A stretch of DNA of 64,000 nucleotides, taken from positions 48,236,001 to 48,300,000 of the forward strand of contig CM075101.1 in NCBI GenBank assembly GCA_037576195.1. The letters run 5' to 3'. Below the pieces are notes generated by a model that was not told where the DNA came from, did no database searches, and saw only the letters and a program-made list of their open reading frames with translations. A program made the position numbers and the translations under genes. Origin of the DNA: Phytoseiulus persimilis (taxonomy: Eukaryota > Arthropoda > Arachnida > Mesostigmata > Phytoseiidae). Positions 10,113 through 21,888 of this stretch are shown here, piece by piece. Each line of letters starts with the position of its first letter. The first letter of the stretch is position 1.

Positions 10113-12100
10113 CTTCGACAAACTGCGTGATTTGGTTCACCAGAACTTTTTCTACAATCTTGTTCGTTAGCGGAAGGAGACATATTGGTCTGAAGTTCGA
10201 AACATTCGGAAGTGGACCAGCTTTGTGGACTGGGTGTAGTGGAGCGATTTTGAGATTATCCGGGTATTTCCCTCACTCAATTATCGATTCCATGGGATTC
10301 TGGAGGGGGGCTGCAAGGGCCTGGGAAAAGTTTTTGAGGAACCTGCCCTCTATGCCGTCAGCACCAGACGTTTTTTTAACATCGAGGTGCTTCAGCATGG
10401 TTTCGATTTCTTCCACTCTGGGGACGGCGAAACCCTGGAAATTGGCTCTGGTTTTCTGATTGTGATCACAAAACGCGGCGGCTGCTTTGGGGCTGTTCAG
10501 TGAGGGAACCGTGTTGGCTCCGAGTTTCGCAAAATAGTTGTTTATGCCATCCAATGAGAGTCCGACGATGTCTTCAACGTGGATGAACCGCTTCTGTTGC
10601 GAAAGTAGGAGCTCATCAGGCACCCTGAAGATGCGACGCAACCTTCCGTTCCCCTGAATTCCTCTCTAAAGTATGAGTCTTTCAGCTTGGCGAGCAGCCT
10701 TACCAGCCTCATGTGGTACGAGTCATATAGAATTTCGGCCTCTGTCGTTCCTTCTGACCGGAGTAGCTTGTAGAGCTTGTTGCCGCAGTCACCGAAGAGC
10801 ACATACTTCAAAAGTTGCGATTTGGTCTCAGGGTCTTCGGTTGCATAACAGGGTGACCAGTCCAGCCTATTCCACTCTCCCTCCAAACGAACGTGATCTA
10901 TGCGCTTAGTATAGCCCTTCGACGCTCGGGGAGTATCATAAGTGAACGAGAATTCAATGAAGCTGTGGTCAGAAATTCCAGTTGAGTCTCTGACCCTGAG
11001 TTCGTTCGGCGTGAACCTTTTTCGCTTAACAAAGACGTGATCGATCAGTGAAACCGAGGCAATCACAGTTTAGGTGGGAGAGGAGCCATTCATAGTCTGG
11101 AAGACATGTGAGCAAGCTTGCTGTAGACACAGGTTCCTGGCCTCAAAGCAGTTGAGGAGACCTATGCTCATGTCACCCCCGAAACGCACTCTGAGACAAC
11201 CCCTAGCCACTTCAAGATCCCGACGAGGTCCTCGTTCATGAAGGTGTCCAACTCAGAGATAGCCGGGCTCGGTGATCGATAGACACAGGCCAGACGGGTC
11301 TCAGTCTTACCAACCATCATTCCCACCAGGACCAGGTCGCTAGGCCTTTGTTTCCAAGTCGATCTCCACAGAAGGATATTATTGGCTCACCATTATAGCC
11401 CCACCGCCGGCCCTGTAGAAATCGTTGGAAGCAAAATAAGCTCTATATCCCGGAAACGACATCAGATTTTCCGAGTTCGGCGACAGCCATGTTTCCGTAA
11501 GTAATACAATATTGGTGTTCAACTTTGGGAGGGCACTCACAAACCAGTCAAAGATCTTCTTAGCACTTGTTATGTTAATTATTTGAACACCGATACCACC
11601 AGAGATCTGCCGAGCCGCATCTCTTCAGGATAACTGATGACATTCAGCATTCGCGTCGGAATACGCTCGTCCGATCGCGCTAGAGATCAAGAGGAAGTCT
11701 GTCATAGATGTTGAGGTAATAATTTTCATAACAAACTGAGACCTCACGCTATGGTTTCGTTGACTATTTCAGTCGTTGAACGTCTTCTTCACAGGAGATC
11801 ACGATAGTTTGGTCTCCCTGTTTCTTCTCTAAACAAAGCCTTCCTGATTCGCTGATCAAACATGAATCGTAGTTGAGGGCAGTTCTTCTTCGCAGGGCCT
11901 GCAGGCCATTCCCGCCGTTTTGGCAAATCGGGTCACCACTTCTTTCTCAGGGATTTCAGGTTGAGTTGGCACTCCACTTATCTCGATTTGATTCCTGAAT
12001 GCAGTTGATTCGAGTTGAATCAGTCGACTGTTCAGTTTCCTGTTCTCTTCCCTCAGCGACGGGAGTTCTTTGGAGATCGGCTCCATTCTATCATCCACGT
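10105..12100 (-). mobile_element. Jockey/CR1-like non-LTR retrotransposon fragment (ORF1 end, endonuclease, start of RT)
   Basis: On the minus strand the order is: an ORF1-type coiled coil (11856-12098, containing LREENRKLNSRLIQLEST and FRNQIEISGVP); an AP-like endonuclease (about 11600-10960: NIVLLTETWLSPNSENL, FPGYRAYFASNDFYRAGGGA, then IDHVFV and GISDHSFIEFSF); a linker; and the first RT blocks (10641-10110: LDVKKTSGADGIEGRFLK, then YPDNLKIAPLHP and NVSNFRPICLLPLTNKI). The RT frame has an in-frame TGA just before YPDNLK (about 10270) and the endonuclease has frameshifts. The RT stops at about 10110, in the first 45-bp minisatellite unit. ORF1, endonuclease and RT in this order is diagnostic of a LINE; clade is inferred. 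Confidence 0.85.
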
Positions 12101-12329
12101 GGGATGTTACTTACACCACGATCACCTTGAGCTTCGTGGCAATCAGGGAATTGGGCTGCTCCAACTGCTCTTTGTCGAATCGAACCATTTCTCACGCAAG
12201 ATGCCACTTGATTTACACTCAAAACTGGTGAATTCAGATGAACATGACATATATCATGAGAATCACTCGGCTCCTCCCTACTGATCGAAATAGGACCGTT
12301 CTGATGGAGATATATCTGTACCTGAGCTG

Positions 12330-12424
12330 GGTTTTCGTCTCGACGCACTACGCACTCGTGAAATATATCGCAGCGTCGCCAGCGATGTCTACATACTTTT
12401 CCGTGACAAATTGATTTACTCAAC
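12330..12424 (-). repeat. 85-bp dispersed repeat, copy 2
   Basis: The reverse complement contains TCAATTTGTCACGG, GACATCGCTGGCGACGCTGC and GTGCGTCGAGACGAAA, matching the copy at 5968-6056 block for block. It lies just upstream of the LINE ORF1 remnant and may be unrelated to it. Confidence 0.6.
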
Positions 12425-12429
12425 ATCGT

Positions 12430-12954
12430 GGGCGACGCCCCATGATGAGACGGACGAAGCTATTACTAGACAAACCGTCCAGAGGAGCAGTATCCCGTAA
12501 TCCTGCATCGAGCTCATTACTCCGCCCAACGCAGAGTCGTTCGTTGGACCCTGTGTGGCCTATGACCACTGAAGTAGTTCACGGATCAGATGACTTCTGT
12601 TTGTGGCAGGCGGCTTAGACTCCTCAAAACTCAAGTGCTTTCGTGAGAATTTCGTCGTTCGCTCGAATCATGTGCCGGAGTTGACGTAGACGACCGAGAT
12701 CGTTTCACGTCCATGGCTCGAAACGTCCGTGACGCCCGGGTCACCAACACCCATGTCGTCTGAGCTAGCCTTGGTACGACTCCGTGATAATTGTGAAACT
12801 CATTACTTTCTGATAGATCGTCACATCTCCACTCCTAGTATGCCGTCACCCATGTTCCAGTCGAGCGGAAGGTGCGGGCAGCAAGCCTTTGGCTACTGAG
12901 CTTGAGTACAATCGAGGGTCTGTTGCGTGAAGTTCCAAGTATCCCCTGATCTTA
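12430..12954. other. No feature seen
   Basis: No recognisable frame or repeat. It may be non-coding sequence of the gypsy element that follows. Confidence 0.35.
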
Positions 12955-13800
12955 ATGTGGCTGGTTTCCAGTGACGGAGACGTCGAAGCGTGTTTCGTAC
13001 CAGTTCAACACTGGTTGTCGACATGTGCGAAGACCTTGTTATGGTGGCACAGGGGCTTCGAATGCTGGCTACAGCTGGAAGACGACATCACGCCGGTCAG
13101 GAACCATTCAGCCCGATTTCCCAAGCTCAGCGAAAAGGCGGTTAGAGACGAGCTCAAGCAGATGTTGGGGAAAGCCGTCATTATACCGGTTGGAACGCCA
13201 ACCGAGTTCACTGGCAGCTTTTTCCCCGTCTTCAAGCGCGACGGCAAGCTGCACATTCGTTTGGATCCCTATCACTTGAATCGAGCGCTCAGACGACATC
13301 CTAACCCAACGAGGAGCAAATCTAGACACGCCTAAACGGTGCTCAGTTCTTCCTGGCCCTGGATGTTCAGGGAGGTCTCTGGCAGCTTTCACTGATCAAA
13401 ATGACACCACTGCTGTGCACTTCCGCGACCCAGTTGGGCAGATTCCGATTCTTAAAACGCCGCCTGGGATTATTATTAGGAAGAACATGAAAGATGACAG
13501 ACGATTGAGAAGGGTTCTGCAGAGATGCAGGGAGTTCGGCATGGTGCTGAACAAGGGGGCAGCATAGTTTGCTCGACGAGAGCTCAATTTTCGGGGAAAA
13601 GGCACTGAAATGGCCATGGACAAGGATCGGGCACGGAGCGCTCAGCCGACAGCAGTGCTGAGGAACGTCGAACATCTGAAACATTTACTGGGAGTGATCA
13701 CTACTCGGGATCCCCATTCATCAGCCACTTGTCTGACAAGATAGCAGTACTCAGAGATTTCATTTGGGGAGATACTTCGACCCACTAGCAGCCGGCACAT
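12955..13800 (+). pseudogene. Ty3/gypsy-type reverse transcriptase fragment
   Basis: The frame 12955-13335 carries the N-terminal gypsy RT block: LKQMLGKAVIIPVGTPTEF followed by VFKRDGKLHIRLDPYHLNRA, the usual 'P-T-E-W ... V-x-K-x-D-G-x-L-R-I-C-L-D-P-x-x-L-N' region. After a frame change near 13320 the next block reads LDVQGG and LTDQNDTTAVHFRDP. Around 13490-13600 there is a helix resembling the region after the active site, then LRNVEHLKHLLGVIT near 13660. The YxDD active site is not readable, several frames are needed and stops occur, so it is a decayed fragment without visible LTRs. Confidence 0.7.
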
Positions 13801-14169
13801 CAACGGCGCTGCGAAAAAAGGTCTAGTTTACTCGGTTCGTTTTCACGATACTGTCATAGAATGAATCGCGCACGGTGGGCCTTGACTGCGGCGAATTCTT
13901 CGTTACAGCTCCAAAGTCTTCTGTTTTCCGTCCCGTTCATCTCAATACCCAAAAGCGCTCATGCGCTCAGCCTCTCTTGACCTATGGTGATCATGACCCT
14001 TATCGACTCCAACTCGCTGAAAGACCTTTCACAGCTGGCTGTTTCAACGGCGATGGCTCTGAAATATTACATAACGCAGTAGAGAGTGGACAGATTATCT
14101 CAGAGAGTGTGTGAGCGCGTTCCTCCACCGGTTCTTCAGAGCGACAGAGGCATCTCGATGCCCCAGCAG
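13801..14169. other. No feature seen
   Basis: No motif recognised. It sits between the gypsy fragment and a SINE-like copy. Confidence 0.35.
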
Positions 14170-14465
14170 CCTTGATGTGGCGGGCGAACCGCCACATCGT
14201 CCCCCTGACGCAGGGGTCCCCAACCGTCCTGTATCTGATTCTCCCGTAAGAACGGGAGCATTCGTGTGACGGAACGCATTTAAATTCAATTTCCACACCG
14301 AGAGACCATGTATTTTCGATCTCGGACAACTGCTCTTGGCGGGTTCTCCGCTCGCGGCACGATCGCGCGACGAGAAAAAATGGAACCAAGGAATCGAACT
14401 CGAAACCAGTGTAAAACTGATTCACCAGTTAAACGTCAGTGATTGTCAATATCAGCAACTCGGGT
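14170..14465 (-). repeat. Possible tRNA-derived SINE or tRNA-like pseudogene
   Basis: On the minus strand, GAGTTCGATTCC (about 14389-14400) resembles an RNA polymerase III B box. It is preceded by AACTGGTGAATCAGTTTT, which can form a short anticodon-like hairpin, and followed by a T run and an unrelated tail. The stems of a functional tRNA do not close. Weak evidence; compare the stronger copy at 39880-40076. Confidence 0.35.
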
Positions 14466-14619
14466 GCTTCACGTTTGCTGTGACGGTGTTATTAACTTGA
14501 TGTATCGGGGACCAATTGATCGCATCGAGGACCCCCGAAAAACCTGACCTCCCAGGTTCAAGTTTCGGCCTCAATCAGTGGCGCTCGTCTGCACATCATA
14601 CGCGCAGTGCAGTGAAGGT

Positions 14620-14775
14620 CCACATGTACATGGTGATTCTCCATTCTTTTCTATGCAATGAGCAATGTATCTGTAAATACTGCGGCGAAAACAGAATTAC
14701 CCGCCATCACATCCTAAAATGCACATACTTTGAGAACAGAGCGATCAACGAGATCGCTAAAGAGTTACTATGAAC
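14620..14775 (+). mobile_element. 3' end of a LINE reverse-transcriptase ORF
   Basis: A short frame reads CICKYCGENRITRHHILKC, then FENRAINEIAKELL and a stop. This is the CxxC...H...C cluster at the C-terminus of R1/Loa/I-type LINE polyproteins. Nothing upstream of about 14600 extends it, so the copy is extremely 5'-truncated. Confidence 0.6.
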
Positions 14776-15269
14776 TGCGGAAAATCCGCGAATAAATCGC
14801 TATTATTTTCTAGCTTCCATGTGCATGAACGCGAATACTGGCACGCTGATTTCGATGGGATCGGCCGATCTCTACAAGCATTGACGGTTCACACGCGTCT
14901 GGTTTGCTCGACGATCTTTGTGAGCAGAACCGGTGATCGAATGCTCTTCCCTGGTGCTCCCCATGTTTACTTTCCTGCTTTCTCTCCGATCCATTCCGGA
15001 AGCTAAGCGTCCAAAACTGCTAGTGAGATCGAAAGCCCATGCCAGTTCTCATCTCTCCTGACTCGGTTCTTGTGTGGCCATCTGAAGACCACCAGTTCAT
15101 CCTGGAAGAGAGTACTATGAGCGGATTGCCAAAGCACTCGCATTGACGGCATTAATTCTCTCGTGGGGAGAGAAGGGACGGGCCATACGCAGAATCATTA
15201 TCAAATCCGTCGACACTCAGTGTCGAAGTTCTGGGGAAGGGCTGAAATTTTTTTCCATCCACCTACTCG

Positions 15270-15478
15270 ACAGATCGACACCGGACAGTTAAACGAAGTG
15301 ACAGACGAAGCGGATAATATATAGTAAGGATATTAGTCGGTTTCCAAAGGCTAGAGATCCAACACCCTCTTCGGAAGCTCGATTGAGATAGTATGAGCTC
15401 GAAAGTTCTGGGAGGGGGGGGGGGGGGGGGCTAAAGCCTGCTCAGCCCCCCCCCCCCCTCCCCCTGGGAACGCCACTG
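15270..15478 (-). mobile_element. hAT-like MITE terminal segment (copy shared with 32341-32540)
   Basis: About 200 bp match 32341-32540 closely, including GAAGTGACAGACGAAGCGGAT, CCAAAGGCTAGAGATCCAAC and a G-run/C-run hairpin. The segment ends in CGCCACTG at 15478, the reverse complement of the CAGTGGCG start of many hAT elements. The opposite terminus was not found. The strand is given relative to the CAGTGGCG end. Confidence 0.6.
15410..15467. repeat. G-run / C-run hairpin
   Basis: A run of about 18 G is followed after a short loop (CTAAAGCCTGCTCAG) by a run of about 14 C. It can fold as a very stable stem, and the G run alone may form a quadruplex. It is the subterminal part of the MITE copy; 32486-32520 has the same design with fewer G. 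Confidence 0.85.
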
Positions 15479-18340
15479 CGAGGGAGAGAATACTCCGGTT
15501 TGTATTCCATGGCCGATACGTCACATTGGTGCATACGCGGCTCATGCTCCCTCAAACTGCTCTTCAGGCTGTCCAGCTGGGCATCGCTGCAACCACGCTT
15601 TCACAGGCTCCTGCTCGAATGACCTCGGGAGGTTCGCTTTCTCGCTTGACTTCCTGTGAACGGAAGGTGTGCTACCAATCAGCCAGAACTGCCGTCAAGG
15701 TAGTTCTTCGAGAAGACGCTCGATTTAGCGCCGCGTTGCTCTCACCCGGATCGCACTCAACTACAAGGGAAGCTGGCCGAAACCGTGATTGAGTGGGATC
15801 TCAACCAAAGATAGATTGAATATCCAAACAATGATGGAAGTCCTCGGGAATCGGTGTTCTCCCCTGTCCCTGACATCACTCACAGATGCTGGCGGCGAGT
15901 ACGAGTTTCTCCCGAACGAACGCTCTTCCCGTTCTCCTCTGTCGGCCCGCCGTCGACGAGTCGTTTGAATGTATTATAGCACCATGAATGATCAACCCTG
16001 GAGGGCGCCTTGCATCCCAATGAGGGAACGATATTAACGCCACTTTCAGATGTCCTCAGACTCTGATAAACTTTATATTTGAGATCGGTATCTCTGATTC
16101 ATGAGGGACTCACTGTGGAAGTAACTGCTCACATCACTTGGCTTGACGACACAACTTCCTGCTCCGCGTGTTTTTTTCGCCCGTTTCAGCTGGCTGGCAC
16201 GCTCATCCTGGGCTCCGGGAGGAGAGAATCAAACATCGATATCGAGACCAATAGAAGCGTCAAGCCCTCGATCTTTGGATCAAGACCTTCAATTGGAGCA
16301 CATTGGTCGCATGCGGCATTGGTGCTTGTGATCCATTTTTCATTTGGAGAACTGTCGTCGTGTTGCTTTCCCTGTCAATTCGGTGGTCCTGTGGCGAACC
16401 ACGACCGGTTCAAGAGGAAGGGAGAGCTCGCAGGCTCATTGGATTCTCGGAATCACTTGCGATCATCCGCCACTGTGACCTTCGTGACGATCAATGAACA
16501 TACATGTGGAAGTTGAATGTACTTTTAGCAATCTCGGATCCAATATGCAGTACAGAAAAACTGAGATTCCAGAACAGAATACGGAGAAGAGAACCTTAGG
16601 CAGCTATTCGTATGGTAGTTTGCGATCCAGATTATCATGCACACATGTGTTTTGATTTATGAATGAAAGATCAGCCTTCCATGCCGGGCGCGGCTGGCTC
16701 ACCATCAGCATATTCTGTCATTCTTCCTGGGCTCCATCGTCGCCGATGCCATATTCACCTCGGGCTTCCCACGGACCCTCCGATGATTTCGCACAGCGAC
16801 AGTCTCCTTTCGCTCGAAGGGATACGGAACGATCTGCGATGAAATCCAGCTTGATCGGCCTCGCGACCGCGCAGAGCCGAGTTTGTCCGCAAGATTGGCA
16901 TCTTGGTCTGTTCGGAAACGATCCGTGCGTTGGATGACTCACAAGGTTCGCATCTCTGTGGAAATACACGGAACAGCTCGAACTCAGAAAAAGGATTTGA
17001 TAGAATGCACAGGAGCTGAGTGCGAGTTGTCCGCGAATCCAATCACTTTGGGGGGGCCGTGAATCTTTTCTTCGGGATGCCTGTCAACCGGGTCGTACAG
17101 TTGCGCTTGCCTTGGCTCTCGGTCTGCTCGCGTCGCTCCGTTCGTTCGCCAGAGTCCTAACCTGAGCTCACCCAATTCCCTCGAGCTGCTCCGAGTCCGC
17201 TGACTGCCCGAATGACGCGCTCCGTTTCATGGTTCGCTGTAAACAGGGGTCGGCGATACCTCCACAGCTTCATCTTATGGTTATATTCGCCGAGTGCAAA
17301 CTATTTCCATTTGTCTTCTCTGAGGTTCACCGCACGTGTTTTTCTGATAGATCACCGAAATGGATCAAGCTTACAGCATTATCGCGTACATCTTAAGAGC
17401 AATTGGCATCCCTATCGACATTCGATGATCTCAGAGCTATTCCCACGCGAAATGTCGAATTTTCATACTTTCCGTCGGCTGTCTCGTCACATACGCTTGC
17501 CCAGTTGAAGAAGCACAGGTGTTTTCTGTCGAAGAGCATCCTTTCTGGAAACGAGTTGTCGAAGATGCAAACAACCTCCCACAGGGTCATCGTGGCTAAG
17601 ATTGATTCGCTAAGCGTCTGCAACCGCGCTGCTTGGGCCGATCAGAGTGCGATCCACTTTTATTATTGCTGGGCTGTATTGATTGAAGGCCTCGGATATC
17701 ATTCCTGTTTTCAGCTGTCATTGCCCACCCGAGAGGATACATTTTCCAGATGGCTGCGGGCCATTATGATTACCGGTCTTCGGAACGGCGTGCGGTCAAC
17801 AGATCTTTGTCGGTTCTACGGAAGCGGACCAATTATGAGATATCCACTCCCCATTTCGGCGTACCCATGTTCGTTTTACGCCGGAGCGAATGAATCGGAA
17901 AAAACCAATGCATTTGGATTACGACGACTTGCTAAGGTTCTAACACCTGACTCAGAGGTGTAGCTCGGAAGTCAAACTCCCGTGATCCCAGCTCGGAGCC
18001 CGAGGATTTCGAACTCTGTGTTGAAAGTTTTTGTCGCCTCATTCCATCGTCGGGTAGTGGCCCCACTGCACTCTTCCCTCCTAACTTCACACTGAGTCCG
18101 TGGTCCCCGAACGGGCAGCGATTGCTAAACCGTGTCGAATTACCTGTGAAATATGGATCCGGAAGCAGAATGGTAACGGGCTTAGATCTTCGACACAACG
18201 ACGGTGAGAAAGCTACATGGCTGATGATCTGGGTCACCCTTCAATTTCTTAGCGACTTTTGAATGAGACAACCTTGTGAAATACGATCGATAGAATCCTT
18301 TGGCTTGCCAGGCGTGTAATTTTACGAATGCGGGCTATCA
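15479..18340. other. Gene-poor stretch with no recognised coding region
   Basis: The longest frames (16079-16516 plus, 17403-17963 plus, 16718-17042 minus) show no domain, no signal peptide and no clear splice partners. The final few hundred bases hold the promoter region of the aminopeptidase gene, but I see no TATA box that stands out. Confidence 0.4.
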
Positions 18341-20626
18341 ATGAAACTTGTGATGCGGGAGCCGCATATAAATACGATCATTCCGCAAACCATGAGTCCA
18401 AACGGAAGCTTGATGCTCGCAATGTTAACTATCGCTTTTTACGCTCTTAGCGTTACAGTGTTCCACATCGGAGAGGCAGGACCGAGGTTTCCGCTCCCGC
18501 AGCTCAGATCGAATGACTCAGCCCAGCCGAGCAAGTAAGGGATCGTTCGCACAACTTTCTTCATCTGCTGCGTCGTGAGCTCGTCTTCGTGTGAAGCGAT
18601 ACTGAAACTGAATCGAGTCGCTTTCCCGTACATTGAAATACCGCAGAGAAGAAGGTGGACGGAAATGGGGCCGCTCTGGGAGAGCTCCGGGGAGCCTGTT
18701 CTGTGATCAATCGTGAACCCCGTCCCTACCGAAAATTGATTCGCAAAAATACCCGCCCAGCAATGCGAGAGCCAAAGGGTGCCCTGTAAAACACATTTTT
18801 CCGTTTTTCAGCCCATTGACGTACCTCGAGTTCCTGAATTCGAACGTTCACTTGGAGCAGCAGTTGTCATCCGACTATGACAGCGTTGTGCTAGTGGCAA
18901 CGGATCCAGATCCGAAAACTTGGGGAGCAGCGGAGATGCTCGGTTCGGCATTCACACAATTTCAACGTTACGATAAATCTTTCGGGAAGGATGTAACGCA
19001 CACCATTCACGACGACCGCGTCGTCGTTTACTCACCAACTGGTGACATGGGGCGAGACTACGATGACGTGAGAAGCTTCATGGACGCAGCTGAGAAAGGC
19101 ATGAAGCGTGCTTTGAGTTCTGGTGCGCGGAAGCCTTTGATCGCACTCCCCACGAAATTCGCGCCGTTCGAAGGCTTCAATGTTGACTCGAGTGTGGTTT
19201 TGGGCGCCTTGAAGACTCTCTACGTTTCTATCCATTCGAGAGAGAGCGCTCCTCAGAACGCTTCCAAAGTAGACCGCATCGGATTCCTGAATTTCAACGG
19301 CGACGATGAGCGGATGACCTACATTCTGAGTCTCGAAGCTGGTCAGATTGTCTACCGAGACATAATTCTCGGAGACCCGGAACGGATGACTCCGAAGAAA
19401 GTGGAAGAATACATCAGAATGCTGTTCAGCGAGAGGCACTCAAGCCCCGTGAGCGTGAAGGTCGTTAGCGGCAAGGCCGCTCTGGAGAAGAATTACCCGT
19501 GCTTAGCTGCTGTTGACAGATGCTCAGAACAGGTGGAGCGCCATGCTGGCAGAGTTGTCATGCTGGAATACTCCGACGGGAACCCGGAGAAAGTTCTCGG
19601 TTTCGTTGGGAAAGGCATAACCTTCGACGCTGGAGGCATCAATCTCAAACCCGGTTCCAGCATCACCGGAATGAGCCGAGACAAGGGAGGAGCAGCCGCC
19701 GTCGCCGGAATTTTCCAATCTTTGGCCATAAACAGACCGAAGAACATCCGAGTTTTCGGAGCACTGTGTTTGGTTAGGAACTCCATAGGAGCTGACGCGT
19801 ACATGGTGGATGAAATCATTACGTCGAGAGCTGGGCAACGCATTCGAGTCACAAACACCGACGCCGAAGGACGATTCGTCATGGTCGACGCCCTCGCTGA
19901 AATGAAAGAGCGAATCCTGGAGGAGAGATTGGAGAACAAGACTCATCTCTACACGATAGCCACCCTCACTGGGGCGGCTTCAGTTGCTGTCGGTCCGCCT
20001 TATTCTATCGCTGTGGACAACGGAGTGGCGAGAAGGAAAAACAATTCGATGGTAAGAGCATCAGGGATGCGAATGCGCCGTGCAGAATGAGAAGCATCGT
20101 ATCCGCGTGGATCTAATTCCTGTTTGCGTTTCCTGAAGGGTCTGCAACTAGATGGAGAACAAGTCGGAGACATGATTGAGCTGGGACGGTTGCGGCGCGA
20201 AGATTTCAAGGCAGTTTCTTCAAAGACTTCGGACGATGATCTCCTCCAAACGGCGAGCGGCCGACATAGGGGCTTCCAGTACCCCGTGGCCTTCCTGATG
20301 AGAGGCTCAGGTGAGCGAACACTCTTGTCGGCATCCGACTTGGTCATCTGTCATACATTCGAAGAAACTCCTGGATCGGGTGACGTCCTCGTGACCTCAT
20401 CATTGCCTCCTTCGGACCTAACCTGGTGTAAGATTAGGTTCTGTTAACATTTTTCGCTCAACAATCTGCAGGCTTGGACAAATACGACTCCAATAGTGAG
20501 CGCCCGATCGCCTACACGCACTTGGATATCGCTCCATCCGCCTCAAACTTCCCCGAATTCCCTAATTATGCTGGCATGAACGCTCTGAACTACAGATATT
20601 TCTATAGTTCTGCGAAGAAGATGTGA
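18341..20626 (+). CDS. M17 leucyl aminopeptidase, four exons
   Basis: Predicted exons are 18341-18534, 18812-20051, 20139-20310 and 20472-20626, all with GT/AG ends and consistent phase, giving 586 residues. The catalytic core has GKGITFDAGGINLKPGSS (metal-binding Lys and Asp), RDKGGAAAVAG (second Asp) and the family signature NTDAEGRFVMVDAL. The C-terminus reads THLDIAPSA near the end. It removes N-terminal residues from peptides using two metal ions, normally as a hexamer. The arrangement is closest, from memory of the family, to the NPEPL1/W07G4.4-like branch. Exon 1 is odd: LMLAMLTIAFYALSVTV looks like a signal peptide or anchor, suggesting a secreted or membrane form rather than the usual cytosolic one. 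The first ATG (18341) keeps this segment; 18395 is a second in-frame start option near it. AATAAA follows the stop by 4 bp. Confidence 0.9.
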
Positions 20627-20630
20627 ACTG

Positions 20631-20636
20631 AATAAA
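20631..20636 (+). promoter_or_regulatory. AATAAA polyadenylation signal of the aminopeptidase gene
   Basis: The hexamer starts five bases after the last base of the TGA stop, so the 3' UTR must be very short. Confidence 0.7.
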
Positions 20637-21164
20637 GTGAACAGTCGAACGTTCTTCGGTAGCGCTTCCTTTCCCTCCATCCCTGCGTTCATCGAGTCTC
20701 GAATCTTATCATCGCTAAGTTATCAGAGTTTCCGCCCATCCCCGAGGAGAACGCGGGAGTTTCTGTGGAAAAATGTTCGTGCTTGACGGTTTACCGGACT
20801 GGATTCGGATTCCCAGGATCCAAAACAGACTCCACCGTCGAGTCTGTTTCGCGCTCGTCTTTGTTGAATATTTTGCCTCCGTACGTGACAGGGTTTGAGT
20901 CTATCGGCCCTGAAGCATCCCGGCGGTCCATGATGACGATTGTCCCTGTGACAGCGTTTTGATACATCAGATTAGGACCAGGAGATAATTCTGAAATGGA
21001 GAGGAGCCCTTCTCGGATCCTCGTCCATGCTATGCTGCGTCGAGTGGTAGCGTCAATGAAGATTATCGAATGAACTGGATGATCGCCATGAGATCCTTCC
21101 TCTGAGAGTCCGGGCCGCAGAGCACGTGAGGAGACCATTACAGCAGCGGTGGTACTCGCTGTGA

Positions 21165-21888
21165 GTGAAGTTGATTGGTGATAAGTGGAAAATCGAGATG
21201 CGAGGTAGAGGTCACGATGAAATGGAGAAACTCGTGGAAGAGCTTCGCAAGGAAGTCGGGCAACTCGGGAAGGAAAATATCGAAAAGGGCATGAGAGGCT
21301 ACAAGACTAACGCTGGATGGCGTGAGAAGGTGAACGACACATCAGGAGGAGTGTTGGAGTTCGCTGGTGGCTCGGTTGCCGAATTGACCGAGTGGCACAT
21401 GGATCTCAAGCTGGCGAAAAAGGCCGGGAAGCGGTCATGGGATTTTGCGGAAGCAGTGCTGTTCAACAAGTTTGTTTGCCCGGCAAAGTATAGCCATCGT
21501 GATTCTGGATCGAAGGCGGAGAACTTCGAAGACTGGGATGGGGCATTCGGAGAGGCTTACATTCTGAAGGACAGAAAACGAGAGTCAATGGAAGAGCTTT
21601 CGCGAAATAACCGAAAAAGTAGGTAAATTATCGAAATGTACGTGCCTGCCGGAGTATCTGTTCATGGTCCATGAAATGAGGGGTCGAAGACATGAAACAA
21701 CTCCTGACTTGATTAGGGACATAACTGAAAGCATCGAGATCAAGAGGAAAATAGGGAGGACATGTATTTCCGGGAAAGATCGTTGGGAGAACCGATTCGA
21801 CGCGGAAGAGACTCGCTATGATTGCAGCAAGGAAGGTCATGAGCAAGTGAGATGTCCGTATCGGACAGAACAGTCGACAAACGGGTAG
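21165..21888 (+). pseudogene. gag-like frames of the gypsy element
   Basis: Two consecutive frames (21165-21626 and 21664-21888) encode a charged, helix-rich polypeptide ending in YDCSKEGHEQVRCP, which resembles a CCHC zinc knuckle whose first cysteine is lost. A stop at about 21625 and a frameshift separate the two parts. Assignment as gag comes from position and the knuckle; the helical part itself is not recognisable. Confidence 0.5.

Noticed and set aside
14576-15478. A single hAT element spanning CAGTGGCG at 14576 to CGCCACTG at 15478
   Set aside because: Only eight bases match at the left end, the interior contains a LINE 3' end, and no target-site duplication is visible.
16079-17963. 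Open frames of up to 186 codons upstream of the aminopeptidase
   Set aside because: No recognisable motif, no signal peptide and no plausible splice partners.
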